This document shows, piece by piece, positions 32,665 through 41,503 of a stretch of 64,000 bases of DNA. Position 1 is the stretch's first letter. Every line of letters begins with the position of its first letter. The stretch is from NCBI GenBank assembly GCA_964419145.1, contig CAYQOM010000001.1, forward strand, positions 620,001-684,000, in the 5' to 3' direction. The notes beneath the pieces are model-generated. The model had not been told where the DNA came from, did not search any database, and saw nothing but the letters and a program-made list of their open reading frames with translations. A program made the translations under genes and the position numbers. The DNA is from UBA2336 sp964419145 (lineage in GTDB: Bacteria; Bacteroidota; Bacteroidia; Cytophagales; Cyclobacteriaceae).

Positions 32665-35100
32665 ATGAATTTTTCAGCATTACCCGAAATTACGGACGGA
32701 AAACTTTTGCAGCTTTCAGCGGATCGGCCGCTGGTGCATTTGCTCACTGACAGCCGGAAACCGGTGGTTCATGAGGGCGCATGCTTTTTTGCCATTGCAG
32801 GAGACAGGCACGATGGACATGATTACATCCGTTCGCTCTACGAATCTGGTGTTTATCAGTTTATTGTTGAACGGAACTATCCAACGCGGAATTTGCCTCA
32901 GGCGAACATCTTGCAGGTGGAATCAACGGGAGATGCTTTGCAGAAAATTGTTGCGCACCACCGCAAAAAATTTTCGATACCGGTTATTGGCATTACGGGA
33001 AGCAACGGTAAAACCATTGTTAAGGAATGGCTATATCAGTTGCTCGCTCACGAATACACCATCGTTAAAAACCCGGGAAGCTATAACTCACAAATAGGTG
33101 TGCCACTTTCGGTGTGGCATATGCAGCCGCAACATCAATTGGGAATTTTTGAAGCAGGCGTTTCCTTTCCGGGAGAGATGAATAACCTCTGTGAAATCAT
33201 CAATCCATCGTTAGGCATATTCACAACGATCGGTTCTGCACATGATGAGAACTTCGCTAGCCGCACCGAGAAAATCACAGAAAAACTAAACTTGTTTACA
33301 CGGGTTTCAACGCTGATTTATTGCCAGGATCACCACGAGATTGACGAAGCGGTGAAACAAAGCAAAATACCTGCATTGAGCTGGGGAAGCTCAGCGCATG
33401 CGGATGTTGAGGTTACGCGAAAAGACGGAAGCATCAATATAAACTGGAAGCGAAAGCAACTGCAGTTTGATATTCGATTTCCCTTTGCAGATGCAGCATC
33501 TGTTGAAAACGGCTTGCATTGCGTAGTGGCCATGTTAACGTTAGGGTACGAGCCAACCGTGATTCAACAACGCGTAAAATTACTCCGCTCGATACCCATG
33601 CGGTTGGAGTTGAAAGAGGGTATCAACCAATGCCAACTGATTGACGACACGTATAACAATGATTTGGCGGGTCTTCAGATGAGCCTGGACTTTTTACGCA
33701 ACCAACATCAAAAACAAACCAAAACCATTATCCTTTCGGATATTCTTGAGTCTGGGTTGGCTGGTGAAGAACTGGTAAAGCGTATTGCAACTTCCATTAA
33801 CGCCAGTGGAATATCAAAATTCATAGGCATTGGTAAACATCTTTCGCAACACGCAAATTTCTTTCAGGCAGATTCAAAATTCTTTGCAACCACTGACGCG
33901 TTTCTTGAATCCATGAAACCCGAGTGGTTTCAACAGGAGATGATTCTGGTTAAAGGAGCCCGCACCTTTCAGTTTGAAAAAATTGTTGCAGTTCTTCAAA
34001 AGAAGGTTCATGGTACTGTGATGGAGATCAACATAGGGGCACTTGTGCATAACCTGAATGAATTCCGTGCAAGGCTGAAACCTGGTACAAAGTTAATGGT
34101 AATGGTGAAAGCTTTTGCGTACGGAAGTGGCAGCATTGACATTGCAAACGTACTGCAGTTTCATAAAGTAAATTACCTGGGCGTTGCGTATGCGGATGAA
34201 GGTGTTGAGCTTCGCAGAAACAACATCACCATTCCCATCATGGTGATGAATCCATCACCAGATGGTTTTCAGGCCATGATGCAAAACAACCTGGAGCCTG
34301 AGGTGTACAGTTTTAAAATCCTGAATGAATTGATCGTTTTTTTGAATGGCCAGCCCATGAGCATTCACTTGAAACTGGATACGGGTATGCATCGGTTGGG
34401 GTTTGAAGAGGAAGAAATAGAAGGGTTGATTGCAACCCTTTTGGTGAACCCGAATGTGCATATTGCCAGCATGTTCACCCATTTGGCAGGCGCTGATGAA
34501 AAGACGCATGATGAATTTTCAACCCGACAGGTTGAACGATTTACCCACATGGCGCAAAAAATTTCCACAGCCTTAAACATTCAACCCATGTTGCATGTAT
34601 TGAATACATCGGGTATTATGCGCTTTCCCGACTGGCAATTTGATATGGTTCGTCTGGGTATAGGATTGTATGGAGCAAGCCCCATTGCCGGGCTCAGTAA
34701 ACTCAGGCCTGTGGCAACGCTTAAAACAGTTATATCCCAAATCAAACGCATCCCGAAAGGAGAGACCATTGGATATGGCCGAAGGGGTGTGGCTGACTCC
34801 GATATAAAGCTGGCTACCATCGCCATCGGTTATGCGGATGGATTTAACCGTGCGTTTAGTCGCGGGGTAGGTCAAGTGTTGATAAAGGGCAAACGCGCAC
34901 CAGTCATGGGAAATGTGTGCATGGATATGACCATGGTTGACATTACCAGCATTGATGCGCATGAAGGAGATGAAGTAATTATTTTTGGCGAAGGACTTCA
35001 GGTTGATGAAGTTGCTGCGTGGATTAATACCATCCCCTACGAAATTTTAACCAATACGAGTGAACGCGTGAAGCGTATTTTTGTGGCGGAGAGTATGTAG
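32665..35100 (+). CDS. Bifunctional MurF-alanine racemase fusion
   Basis: 811 residues from the ATG at 32665. The N-terminal half is MurF (UDP-MurNAc-tripeptide:D-Ala-D-Ala ligase): ATP loop GITGSNGKTIVKEWL (~111-125), DDTYNNDLAGLQMSL and KGARTFQFEKIV. The C-terminal half (~450-811) is alanine racemase: PLP Lys in MVMVKAFAYGSGS, HLKLDTGMHRLGF, FTHLAGADE, GIMRFPDWQFDMVRLGIGLYG and IGYGRRGVADSD. One chain thus makes D-Ala and adds the D-Ala-D-Ala dipeptide. Such fusions are known in Bacteroidota; both active sites look complete. Confidence 0.95.
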   Translation: MNFSALPEITDGKLLQLSADRPLVHLLTDSRKPVVHEGACFFAIAGDRHDGHDYIRSLYESGVYQFIVERNYPTRNLPQANILQVESTGDALQKIVAHHRKKFSIPVIGITGSNGKTIVKEWLYQLLAHEYTIVKNPGSYNSQIGVPLSVWHMQPQHQLGIFEAGVSFPGEMNNLCEIINPSLGIFTTIGSAHDENFASRTEKITEKLNLFTRVSTLIYCQDHHEIDEAVKQSKIPALSWGSSAHADVEVTRKDGSININWKRKQLQFDIRFPFADAASVENGLHCVVAMLTLGYEPTVIQQRVKLLRSIPMRLELKEGINQCQLIDDTYNNDLAGLQMSLDFLRNQHQKQTKTIILSDILESGLAGEELVKRIATSINASGISKFIGIGKHLSQHANFFQADSKFFATTDAFLESMKPEWFQQEMILVKGARTFQFEKIVAVLQKKVHGTVMEINIGALVHNLNEFRARLKPGTKLMVMVKAFAYGSGSIDIANVLQFHKVNYLGVAYADEGVELRRNNITIPIMVMNPSPDGFQAMMQNNLEPEVYSFKILNELIVFLNGQPMSIHLKLDTGMHRLGFEEEEIEGLIATLLVNPNVHIASMFTHLAGADEKTHDEFSTRQVERFTHMAQKISTALNIQPMLHVLNTSGIMRFPDWQFDMVRLGIGLYGASPIAGLSKLRPVATLKTVISQIKRIPKGETIGYGRRGVADSDIKLATIAIGYADGFNRAFSRGVGQVLIKGKRAPVMGNVCMDMTMVDITSIDAHEGDEVIIFGEGLQVDEVAAWINTIPYEILTNTSERVKRIFVAESM

Positions 35101-35148
35101 GTTACGTTTTTGAATGTTGACGATTAATGGAATATTAATGACTTTGAT

Positions 35149-36564
35149 ATGAGGGCAATTTGGAAGACAGCATTTTTGTTGGCAATTGTGATGATTTCGT
35201 TTTCATCTTGTAACGATGATGAAAACGGAGACGGAAAATCGTATGTAAACAGTTGGATTTACGACAACATGGAATTCTGGTATTACTGGAATACCGAGTT
35301 GCCCACAAACCCCAATCGTTCACTTGAACCGCCTGATTTTTTTGAATCACTTCTTTCATCCCAAGATCGCTTTTCGTGGATACAGGATGACTTTCAGGAA
35401 CTGTTAAACTCGCTTCAAGGCATTACAAAAGAAGCGGGTTATGAATTCAAACTTTATCAGGAACAAGGGACAACAAATGTTTTCATGCAAGTGATGTATA
35501 TAAAACCAAACTCACCGGCTGAAACTGCAGGTTTGTTGCGAGGTGACATTATTGAAAAGGTGAACGGTACGCAAATGAATCTTGACAATTATCAAAGTCT
35601 GCTAAGTGAGCTAAGTGAGAATCATAACATTTCATATAAGCGACACAACGGAACAAGCTTTATTGACCTTGGAACGCTTTCATTAACAACTGTTGAGTAT
35701 GCCGAAAACCCCAATTTTCTTCACACTGTTTATGAGATAGAAGGAAAGAAAATCGGGTATTATGTGTATACGTTTTTTGCAAACGGCCCATCGGAAAGCA
35801 GCAATCAGTATAACAATGAAATGATCGAGGTCTTCTCTGATTTTCAAACCGCAGGCATTGCTGAACTGATTATTGATTTGCGTTTTAACAGAGGGGGTTC
35901 AGAAACCGCAACAATAAACTTAGCTAGTCTTATTGCAAAAGACGTTACGACTTCAACAATCTTTGCTAAACGTGAATACAATGATCTGGTGGAAGATGCT
36001 ATTCTAAATGATCCTCAATTTGGATCAGAATTCCTTTTATCGCGCTTCGAAGATTTACCGGAGAATATCGGTTCGCAACTGACGCGTGTTTATATCTTAA
36101 CCAGCGCAAACACGGCTTCGGCCAGTGAATTGCTGATTAACGGTTTGCGACCATTTATGGAAGTTAAGCTCATTGGTAACACAACATATGGAAAGAACTA
36201 TGGATCGATAACTATAACGGATGAAGACAATCCTTCCAATAAGTGGGGCATGCAGCCCATTGTTGTAAAGTCGTATAACAGTTTGGATCAATCCGATTAC
36301 GACAATGGCTTTACGCCCGACATTTTGGATGAAGACAATGATCTGGTTTTATATCCCCTTGGTGATGTGAATGAACGGCTACTTAATCTGGCGCTCGAAG
36401 ATATTGTTGGAGGAACAGTTGGTGGTCGTAAAGCCACAGGTGATATTGCCGGAACTTCAGTTGAATTTAAATCACTTACCAGCAGAAGATCAAATTACCT
36501 GGAAGGCATTGATCAACGCAAACGACTCAATCAGTTGATTGATGATTTAATGCTTAACCATTAA
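35149..36564 (+). CDS. S41 (C-terminal processing-type) peptidase lipoprotein with PDZ domain
   Basis: 471 residues. Lipobox MISFSSCNDD gives a lipidated Cys near 21. A helical cap (YDNMEFWYYWNTELP) is typical of Bacteroidota S41 lipoproteins. PDZ-like domain (~100-180): IKPNSPAETAGLLRGDIIEKVNGTQ. The S41 catalytic region has ELIIDLRFNRGGSE, the Ser motif TSANTASASELLINGL and Lys in NTTYGKNYGSI. Ser-Lys dyad proteases of this kind cut exported proteins at the C-terminus. It overlaps the convergent small gene at 36561-36563 by 3 bases. Confidence 0.9.
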   Translation: MRAIWKTAFLLAIVMISFSSCNDDENGDGKSYVNSWIYDNMEFWYYWNTELPTNPNRSLEPPDFFESLLSSQDRFSWIQDDFQELLNSLQGITKEAGYEFKLYQEQGTTNVFMQVMYIKPNSPAETAGLLRGDIIEKVNGTQMNLDNYQSLLSELSENHNISYKRHNGTSFIDLGTLSLTTVEYAENPNFLHTVYEIEGKKIGYYVYTFFANGPSESSNQYNNEMIEVFSDFQTAGIAELIIDLRFNRGGSETATINLASLIAKDVTTSTIFAKREYNDLVEDAILNDPQFGSEFLLSRFEDLPENIGSQLTRVYILTSANTASASELLINGLRPFMEVKLIGNTTYGKNYGSITITDEDNPSNKWGMQPIVVKSYNSLDQSDYDNGFTPDILDEDNDLVLYPLGDVNERLLNLALEDIVGGTVGGRKATGDIAGTSVEFKSLTSRRSNYLEGIDQRKRLNQLIDDLMLNH

Positions 36565-36718
36565 CCACAACCCAGATTTTTCTTTAGGTCGCGATCGGGC
36601 AGCCCGCCAAAGTCGAACGGATTTTCGGTTGCTTCTTCTGCGGCCGAAGGAACAACAGGTTTCTCTGGTTTTTTTTGATCTTGTTTTCTGACCTTCTTTT
36701 TGGCCTTGGTTTTTTCAT
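36561..36718 (-). pseudogene. Small basic conserved-looking protein, frameshifted at start
   Basis: On the minus strand the ATG at 36718 is followed by a run of six A (36710-36715). Read directly it gives a 44-residue basic peptide with no recognisable features. With one extra A it gives a coherent 52-residue protein: MKKTKAKKKVRKQDQKKPEK, PVVPSAAEEATENPF, then DFGGLPDRDLKKNLGCG and a stop at 36561. The C-terminal NPFDFGGLPDRDLKKNLGCG looks like a real Cytophagales small protein I recall seeing. No in-frame start exists for that frame as the sequence stands. Homopolymer error, real mutation, or slippage at the A-run are all possible. Confidence 0.6.
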
Positions 36719-36768
36719 ACTTAAAGCTAACAACTGATAAGAATCATTGCACGGGCCTGATTTTGCCG

Positions 36769-36776
36769 TATCTTTG
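36769..36776 (+). promoter_or_regulatory. -7 box of the feoAB promoter
   Basis: TATCTTTG, exact match to TAnnTTTG, with TTG (36747-36749) 19 bases upstream as the -33 element. Transcription would start near 36782, about 17 bases before the ATG at 36799. Confidence 0.65.
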
Positions 36777-36798
36777 TTTAAAATTAATCTAAATAAGG

Positions 36799-37032
36799 AT
36801 GGCAAACGGCAAAAGAAGTGTTGCCCAAATGCGACCGGGGGAAGTGGCGATTATTGCCAGCTTAGAAGATGATGACCTGTCGACCAAGTTAATGGAAATG
36901 GGTTGCCTTCCCGGTGCAAGCATAAGGTTTAACTTCAGGGCACCGTTTGGCGATCCGGTTTGTATCAGTGTTTCAGGCTATGAACTTTCCCTCCGTGTAG
37001 CCGAAGCTTCAACCATTTCTATTCTTAACTAA
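36799..37032 (+). CDS. feoA: FeoA ferrous iron transport accessory protein
   Basis: 77 residues, SH3-like fold. FeoA is needed for Fe2+ uptake through FeoB and binds near its G domain. Diagnostic: SVAQMRPGEVAIIASLEDDD, TKLMEMGCLPGASIRFNF and FGDPVCISVSGYELSLRVAEA. The start ATG follows an AAGG RBS-like sequence. It lies 4 bases before feoB, in the usual order for this operon. Confidence 0.93.
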   Translation: MANGKRSVAQMRPGEVAIIASLEDDDLSTKLMEMGCLPGASIRFNFRAPFGDPVCISVSGYELSLRVAEASTISILN

Positions 37033-37036
37033 GCGG

Positions 37037-39154
37037 ATGCAAACTTCAGGTAAACATGTGAAGATTGCATTGGTTGGTAATCCGAACTCAGGAAAATCAT
37101 CGCTGTTCAATTACCTAACCGGGCTTAATCAAAAGACGGGAAACTTTCCAGGGGTTACGGTAGAGAAGCGTGTAGGATTTTCTAAAATGCCTGACGGACA
37201 CCAGGCACAGTTTATCGATTTACCAGGTATATACAGTTTGTATCCGCGCAGTCTGGATGAACAAATTGTTTCAGAAATTTTGCTCAATCACAAATCACCC
37301 GAGTGTCCGGATGCCATCGTAGTTATTGTTGATGCTACCAACCTGAAACGAAGCCTGTTGTTGGTAACGCAAATCAGCGATTTGGGATTGCCCGTTGTGC
37401 TGGCGCTTAACATGATGGACCTGGTCGCAAAAAAGCAGATCAGCTACAACCTGGTTGAGATGTCGCAACAACTGGGTATTCCGGTTGTTCCGATCAACGC
37501 CCGCAACGGTATGGGAGTTGATCAATTGAAATCCATTTTAAGTAAACCCATAGCACTGCCGGAGAAAACAATCTTTCCGGTTTTTGATGAAGCGAAAGCG
37601 GGTGTGCAGGAATTGCGTACTGCATTAGATCTGGATAACGATTACGAAGCCTATCAATTTTTACAACAACCCAGTACACTTGGTTTTCTAAAGCCAGCAG
37701 ATCGGGATCTGATTCATCAGGTAAAGGAAAAGTACAAATTCTTTCCCGGTAAATTTCACGGAGCTGAAACGGTGCAACGGTATAGTTTCATTCAGTCGTT
37801 GCTCGATGGCGTTACCATTAAGCCTGCTGTTGAAAGTAAAACCAGTCGCTCTACCGACTTTGATAAAATTCTTACCCACCGCATCTGGGGTTATGCTATT
37901 TTCTTTGGAGTTCTCTTCCTGATTTTTCAAGCCATTTTTGCCTGGGCAACCGTGCCTATGGATTTTATTGACGGTGTATTTGCTTCGCTCAGTAATTACT
38001 TAAGCGAAACATTACCCGATGGGCCATTGACCCGTATGCTGGCGCAAGGTGTAGTGCCGGGCATTGGAGGTATAGTAATTTTCATACCGCAGATTGCCAT
38101 ACTCTTTGCGTTCATTTCTGTTTTGGAAGAATCGGGTTATATGTCGCGCGTGGTTTTTTTGATGGACAAAATCATGCGCAAGTTTGGCTTGAATGGTAAA
38201 AGTGTTGTGCCGTTAATTTCCGGAGTAGCCTGTGCAATCCCCGCCATCATGGCCACACGTACTATTGATAACTGGAAGGAGCGAACCATTACCATATTGG
38301 TAACGCCATTGATGAGTTGTTCGGCACGGCTACCGGTGTTCACCATTTTAATTGCCCTGATTGTTCCAGAAGATATGGTGTTTGGATTTTTTAACCTGCA
38401 AGGACTTGCGCTAATGGGTTTGTACTTGCTGGGGTTCGCTGCGGCCATGCTTTCAGCCGTTGCCATTAAGATGCTGATCAACGTAAAAGAACGCAGCTAC
38501 CTGATAATGGAAATGCCCGCCTATCGTTGGCCCAAGTGGTCGAACGTGGGGTATACCATTTATGACAAAACAAAATCATTTGTGTTTGAAGCCGGTAAAG
38601 TAATTCTGGCAATAGCGGTTATGTTGTGGGTGTTGGCATCGTATGGACCGGGCGATCATCAGGAAAATGCCAGGGAATATGTGTTGAAAGAATCGGAAAA
38701 CTTACGCTTAACGGAACAAGGCCTTGAAGATCGCGTGGCAGCCTACAAGCTTGAGCATTCGTACGCAGGGATACTCGGCAAAAGCATTGAACCAATCATA
38801 CGTCCGCTGGGGTATGATTGGAAAATTGGTATTGCCCTCGTGACTTCATTTGCTGCACGCGAAGTTTTTGTGGGTACCATGGCCACCATTTATAGCATTG
38901 GAAGTGAGGAAGATCAAACCACAATTAAAAGCCGAATGAAAGCGGAGGTTAATCCTGAAACGGGCGGTCCTCGCTACACACCCGCAGTGGGTTTTTCACT
39001 ACTTGTCTTTTACACATTTGCCATGCAATGCATGAGCACCATCGCAGTAGTTTATCGTGAAACCAAAGGATGGAAATGGCCGATGATCCAGTTGGTTTAC
39101 ATGACTGCCCTGGCGTACATCTCTGCCTTCATTGTTTTTCAATCCCTTAGCTGA
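37037..39154 (+). CDS. feoB: FeoB ferrous iron permease
   Basis: 705 residues. N-terminal GTPase: G1 GNPNSGKSSLFN (~14-25), G2 region GNFPGVTVEK, G3 DLPGIYSL, G4 NMMD, followed by a helical spacer (~170-260). The membrane part begins near residue 290 with about ten helices: gate motifs AQGVVPGIGGIVIFIPQI, SCSARLPVFTIL and GVACAIPAIMATR. The C-terminus lacks a long FeoC-like domain. FeoB imports Fe2+ across the inner membrane. Transcribed with feoA; the next gene, a TerB-like protein, follows after 47 bases and may be separate. Confidence 0.96.
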   Translation: MQTSGKHVKIALVGNPNSGKSSLFNYLTGLNQKTGNFPGVTVEKRVGFSKMPDGHQAQFIDLPGIYSLYPRSLDEQIVSEILLNHKSPECPDAIVVIVDATNLKRSLLLVTQISDLGLPVVLALNMMDLVAKKQISYNLVEMSQQLGIPVVPINARNGMGVDQLKSILSKPIALPEKTIFPVFDEAKAGVQELRTALDLDNDYEAYQFLQQPSTLGFLKPADRDLIHQVKEKYKFFPGKFHGAETVQRYSFIQSLLDGVTIKPAVESKTSRSTDFDKILTHRIWGYAIFFGVLFLIFQAIFAWATVPMDFIDGVFASLSNYLSETLPDGPLTRMLAQGVVPGIGGIVIFIPQIAILFAFISVLEESGYMSRVVFLMDKIMRKFGLNGKSVVPLISGVACAIPAIMATRTIDNWKERTITILVTPLMSCSARLPVFTILIALIVPEDMVFGFFNLQGLALMGLYLLGFAAAMLSAVAIKMLINVKERSYLIMEMPAYRWPKWSNVGYTIYDKTKSFVFEAGKVILAIAVMLWVLASYGPGDHQENAREYVLKESENLRLTEQGLEDRVAAYKLEHSYAGILGKSIEPIIRPLGYDWKIGIALVTSFAAREVFVGTMATIYSIGSEEDQTTIKSRMKAEVNPETGGPRYTPAVGFSLLVFYTFAMQCMSTIAVVYRETKGWKWPMIQLVYMTALAYISAFIVFQSLS

Positions 39155-39201
39155 AGCAGGTAAAAGGATTTTCCTTTATATTTAATGGCTAAACCACCAT
39201 T

Positions 39202-39582
39202 ATGACTTCAAGCTATCACTTGGGTATTTTAAATCTTACGCATTTGCTCGTTAGCGCAGATGGTATTGTTGACGAGCAGGAAAAGCAGGCGCTTGCCCGC
39301 TTGAGAAAACTTGAGCAGATCAATGATGACGTTTTTGAAGCTTTCTCGCAGTCTATTCAATCAAAGAAGGAACGCGACATTTATAAAGAAGGCATTGACA
39401 GCATAAATGCCTGCACTGATGAAGAAAAACTTCGGGCACTTGCCTTGCTCTATAAAATGTCGGAAGTAGATGGCCGTGTCCATGCCAAAGAAGTGCGGCT
39501 ATTACTATACTCCATCAAGTTAACCGGTATTGAGTTTGATGATGTAGTAAAAAAGGCTGGTACGTTTCAATCTTTATTCTGA
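39202..39582 (+). CDS. TerB-like domain protein
   Basis: 126 residues. The TerB fold is a helical bundle with acidic pairs: LNLTHLLVSADGIVDEQEKQAL (~9-30) and ALLYKMSEVDGRVHAKEVRLLL (~83-104), both of the xDGxxxxxE type that can bind divalent metal. The role of stand-alone TerB-like proteins is not established, although they are linked to stress and metal responses. It starts 47 bases after feoB and ends 5 bases before the HEAT-cyclophilin gene. The same motif type occurs in the 43203-44483 protein. Confidence 0.8.
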   Translation: MTSSYHLGILNLTHLLVSADGIVDEQEKQALARLRKLEQINDDVFEAFSQSIQSKKERDIYKEGIDSINACTDEEKLRALALLYKMSEVDGRVHAKEVRLLLYSIKLTGIEFDDVVKKAGTFQSLF

Positions 39583-39587
39583 TTATC

Positions 39588-41441
39588 ATGAGACATGTTA
39601 TTGTATTTGTGTTGGCCATAATTTTATGGTCGTGCGGAAAACCTACGCCCGCACCAAATGTGTTTTCCGATCCGGTACGCGTTCAGATCGCTGAACTTCA
39701 GGATCGCAGACAAACCGACAGCCTGCTTGTTTTTTTAAGTCATGAAAATCCGGAATACAGAGGTGCATCGGCACTTGCTTTTGCATCCATACAGGATACA
39801 CTGGCAGTTGAAAAGCTTGCCATTCTATTGCAGGATACCGACAAATCCGTTCAGGAAGCAGCTGCGTTTGCGCTTGGCCAAACCGGAGGGACCGGAGCGT
39901 TTCAAGCGCTTTCTTCCTGGGAGGGTGATTCTCACATTGTGCAAGAGGCCTTGGGCAAAACGGCATCACAAATAGAATCTTCAAAACTTAACGCATGGGG
40001 CTTATATCGTCTTGCGTTAAGAGGCAAGGAAGACTCCACTCACGTCAATCATGCCATTCAACTTCTGGTTCCAACTGTTTCAGAACAGGATCGCCTGGCA
40101 GCAGCACAATTTTTTAGCAGAGCTAATCTGAAAATTGATTTGGCCGAGCAACAACTGCTTCAGGCTTTGCGATCGGATTCATCAGCCTACGTGCGCATGG
40201 CTGTTGCTTCAGCTTTACGCAAGATTGTTTCAATAGAGGTACAGCAGGCGCTTAAAGAAGCGGTTGCCAACGACCGCGACTATCGGGTGCGGGTAAATGC
40301 GGTGCGTGCGTTAGCCACTTTTCCAGTTGATGATGTTGCTCAAAATCTGATTGAGGCCTTGAAAGATGAAAGCGAACCGGTTGCCATTGCTGCTGCTGAA
40401 ACCATTGCATCATTGAATTTAGAAGGACAAACACAACTATTGTCGCAGCAAGTCCAAACCACAAATTCGTGGCGTGTAAAAGGAAATTTGTACGAGTCAC
40501 TTTTGGCAAGCGGTAAGAATTCCGATTCGGTAGTAGAAGAAATTATAGCCCAATTCAAAAGCACAGAAAACCCATACGGTCAAGCGGCATTACTAACCGC
40601 ACTGAGGCAGGCGCCAGCAGCTCATTTATTTGTTCAAGAGCAACTTGATTCATCCGTTCCGGTAATCAAGTCGTCTGCTGCGGCAGCGCTGGTATCTATG
40701 AATCGTCACCGGTTGTTTCAACCATCCATGCAGCAAGCTTTTATTGATGCATATCGAAAAGGCATGCAAACCGGAGATGCAGCTGTGATCGGCACCGTTG
40801 CTGCGGCACTTATGAATCCTTCGCTTAACTATAAGAAGCTGATCACAGATTATCAGTTTTTATACGAAGCCAAATCAAAACTTTCATTACCACGCGACAA
40901 TGAAGCACTTCAACCGCTGGAGGCCGCAATAGCATATTTTGAAAACCGTGAGTTGGAAAAACCGGTTGCGAATGAATTCAACCATCCAATCGATTGGGAA
41001 TTTGTAAAAACCATTCCCCGTGATCAACAAGTGCGCATTCAAACGTCCAAAGGCGATATCATCATTCAGCTACTGGTTGAGGAGGCTCCGGGCTCGGTGG
41101 CCAATTTTCTTCAGTTAACCAATTCCGGATATTTCAATGGAAAGAATTTTCATCGTGTGGTTCCAAACTTTGTTATTCAAGGAGGATGTAACCGGGGCGA
41201 TGGCTGGGGGAGTGAAGACTACTCCATTCGTTCGGAATTTTCGATGCGTAAATACAAAGAAGGTTCAGTAGGCATGGCATCTGCAGGGAAGGATACGGAA
41301 GGGACACAATGGTTTATCACCCATTCACCAACGCCACACCTTGATGGTCGCTATACCATTTTTGCTGAAGTGGTTTCAGGGATGGATGTAGTTCATCAAA
41401 TGGCGGTGGGCGATCAAATAATACAAGTGGAAGCGTTATAA
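39588..41441 (+). CDS. HEAT-repeat/cyclophilin-type peptidyl-prolyl isomerase lipoprotein
   Basis: 617 residues. Lipobox (ILWSCGKP) implies a lipid anchor near Cys 16. Residues ~30-440 are HEAT-like helical repeats with alternating Ala/Leu-rich helices: SLLVFLSHENPEYRGASALAF, VRVNAVRALATFPVDDVAQNL, SSAAAALVSMNRHR. The C-terminal ~170 residues are a cyclophilin domain: SKGDIIIQLLVEEAPGSVANF, GYFNGKNFHRVVPNFVIQGG, GSVGMASAGKDTEGTQWFIT and LDGRYTIFAEV. A folding helper tethered at the membrane with a large binding scaffold is inferred. Unusual domain combination. Confidence 0.88.
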   Translation: MRHVIVFVLAIILWSCGKPTPAPNVFSDPVRVQIAELQDRRQTDSLLVFLSHENPEYRGASALAFASIQDTLAVEKLAILLQDTDKSVQEAAAFALGQTGGTGAFQALSSWEGDSHIVQEALGKTASQIESSKLNAWGLYRLALRGKEDSTHVNHAIQLLVPTVSEQDRLAAAQFFSRANLKIDLAEQQLLQALRSDSSAYVRMAVASALRKIVSIEVQQALKEAVANDRDYRVRVNAVRALATFPVDDVAQNLIEALKDESEPVAIAAAETIASLNLEGQTQLLSQQVQTTNSWRVKGNLYESLLASGKNSDSVVEEIIAQFKSTENPYGQAALLTALRQAPAAHLFVQEQLDSSVPVIKSSAAAALVSMNRHRLFQPSMQQAFIDAYRKGMQTGDAAVIGTVAAALMNPSLNYKKLITDYQFLYEAKSKLSLPRDNEALQPLEAAIAYFENRELEKPVANEFNHPIDWEFVKTIPRDQQVRIQTSKGDIIIQLLVEEAPGSVANFLQLTNSGYFNGKNFHRVVPNFVIQGGCNRGDGWGSEDYSIRSEFSMRKYKEGSVGMASAGKDTEGTQWFITHSPTPHLDGRYTIFAEVVSGMDVVHQMAVGDQIIQVEAL

Positions 41442-41503
41442 GCATAAGGCATCCATTGTCGGCTGAGCCGATTGCCTTAACTTCGTGCGCAAAATTTGTA
41501 CAG

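Noticed and set aside
36584..36805. 73-residue basic frame on the minus strand
   Set aside because: It is the out-of-frame reading of the small gene at 36561-36718.
39168..39182. AAAGGA-TTT-TCCTTT stem after feoB as terminator
   Set aside because: Only 6 weak pairs and a 3-base loop, with no clear T run beyond.
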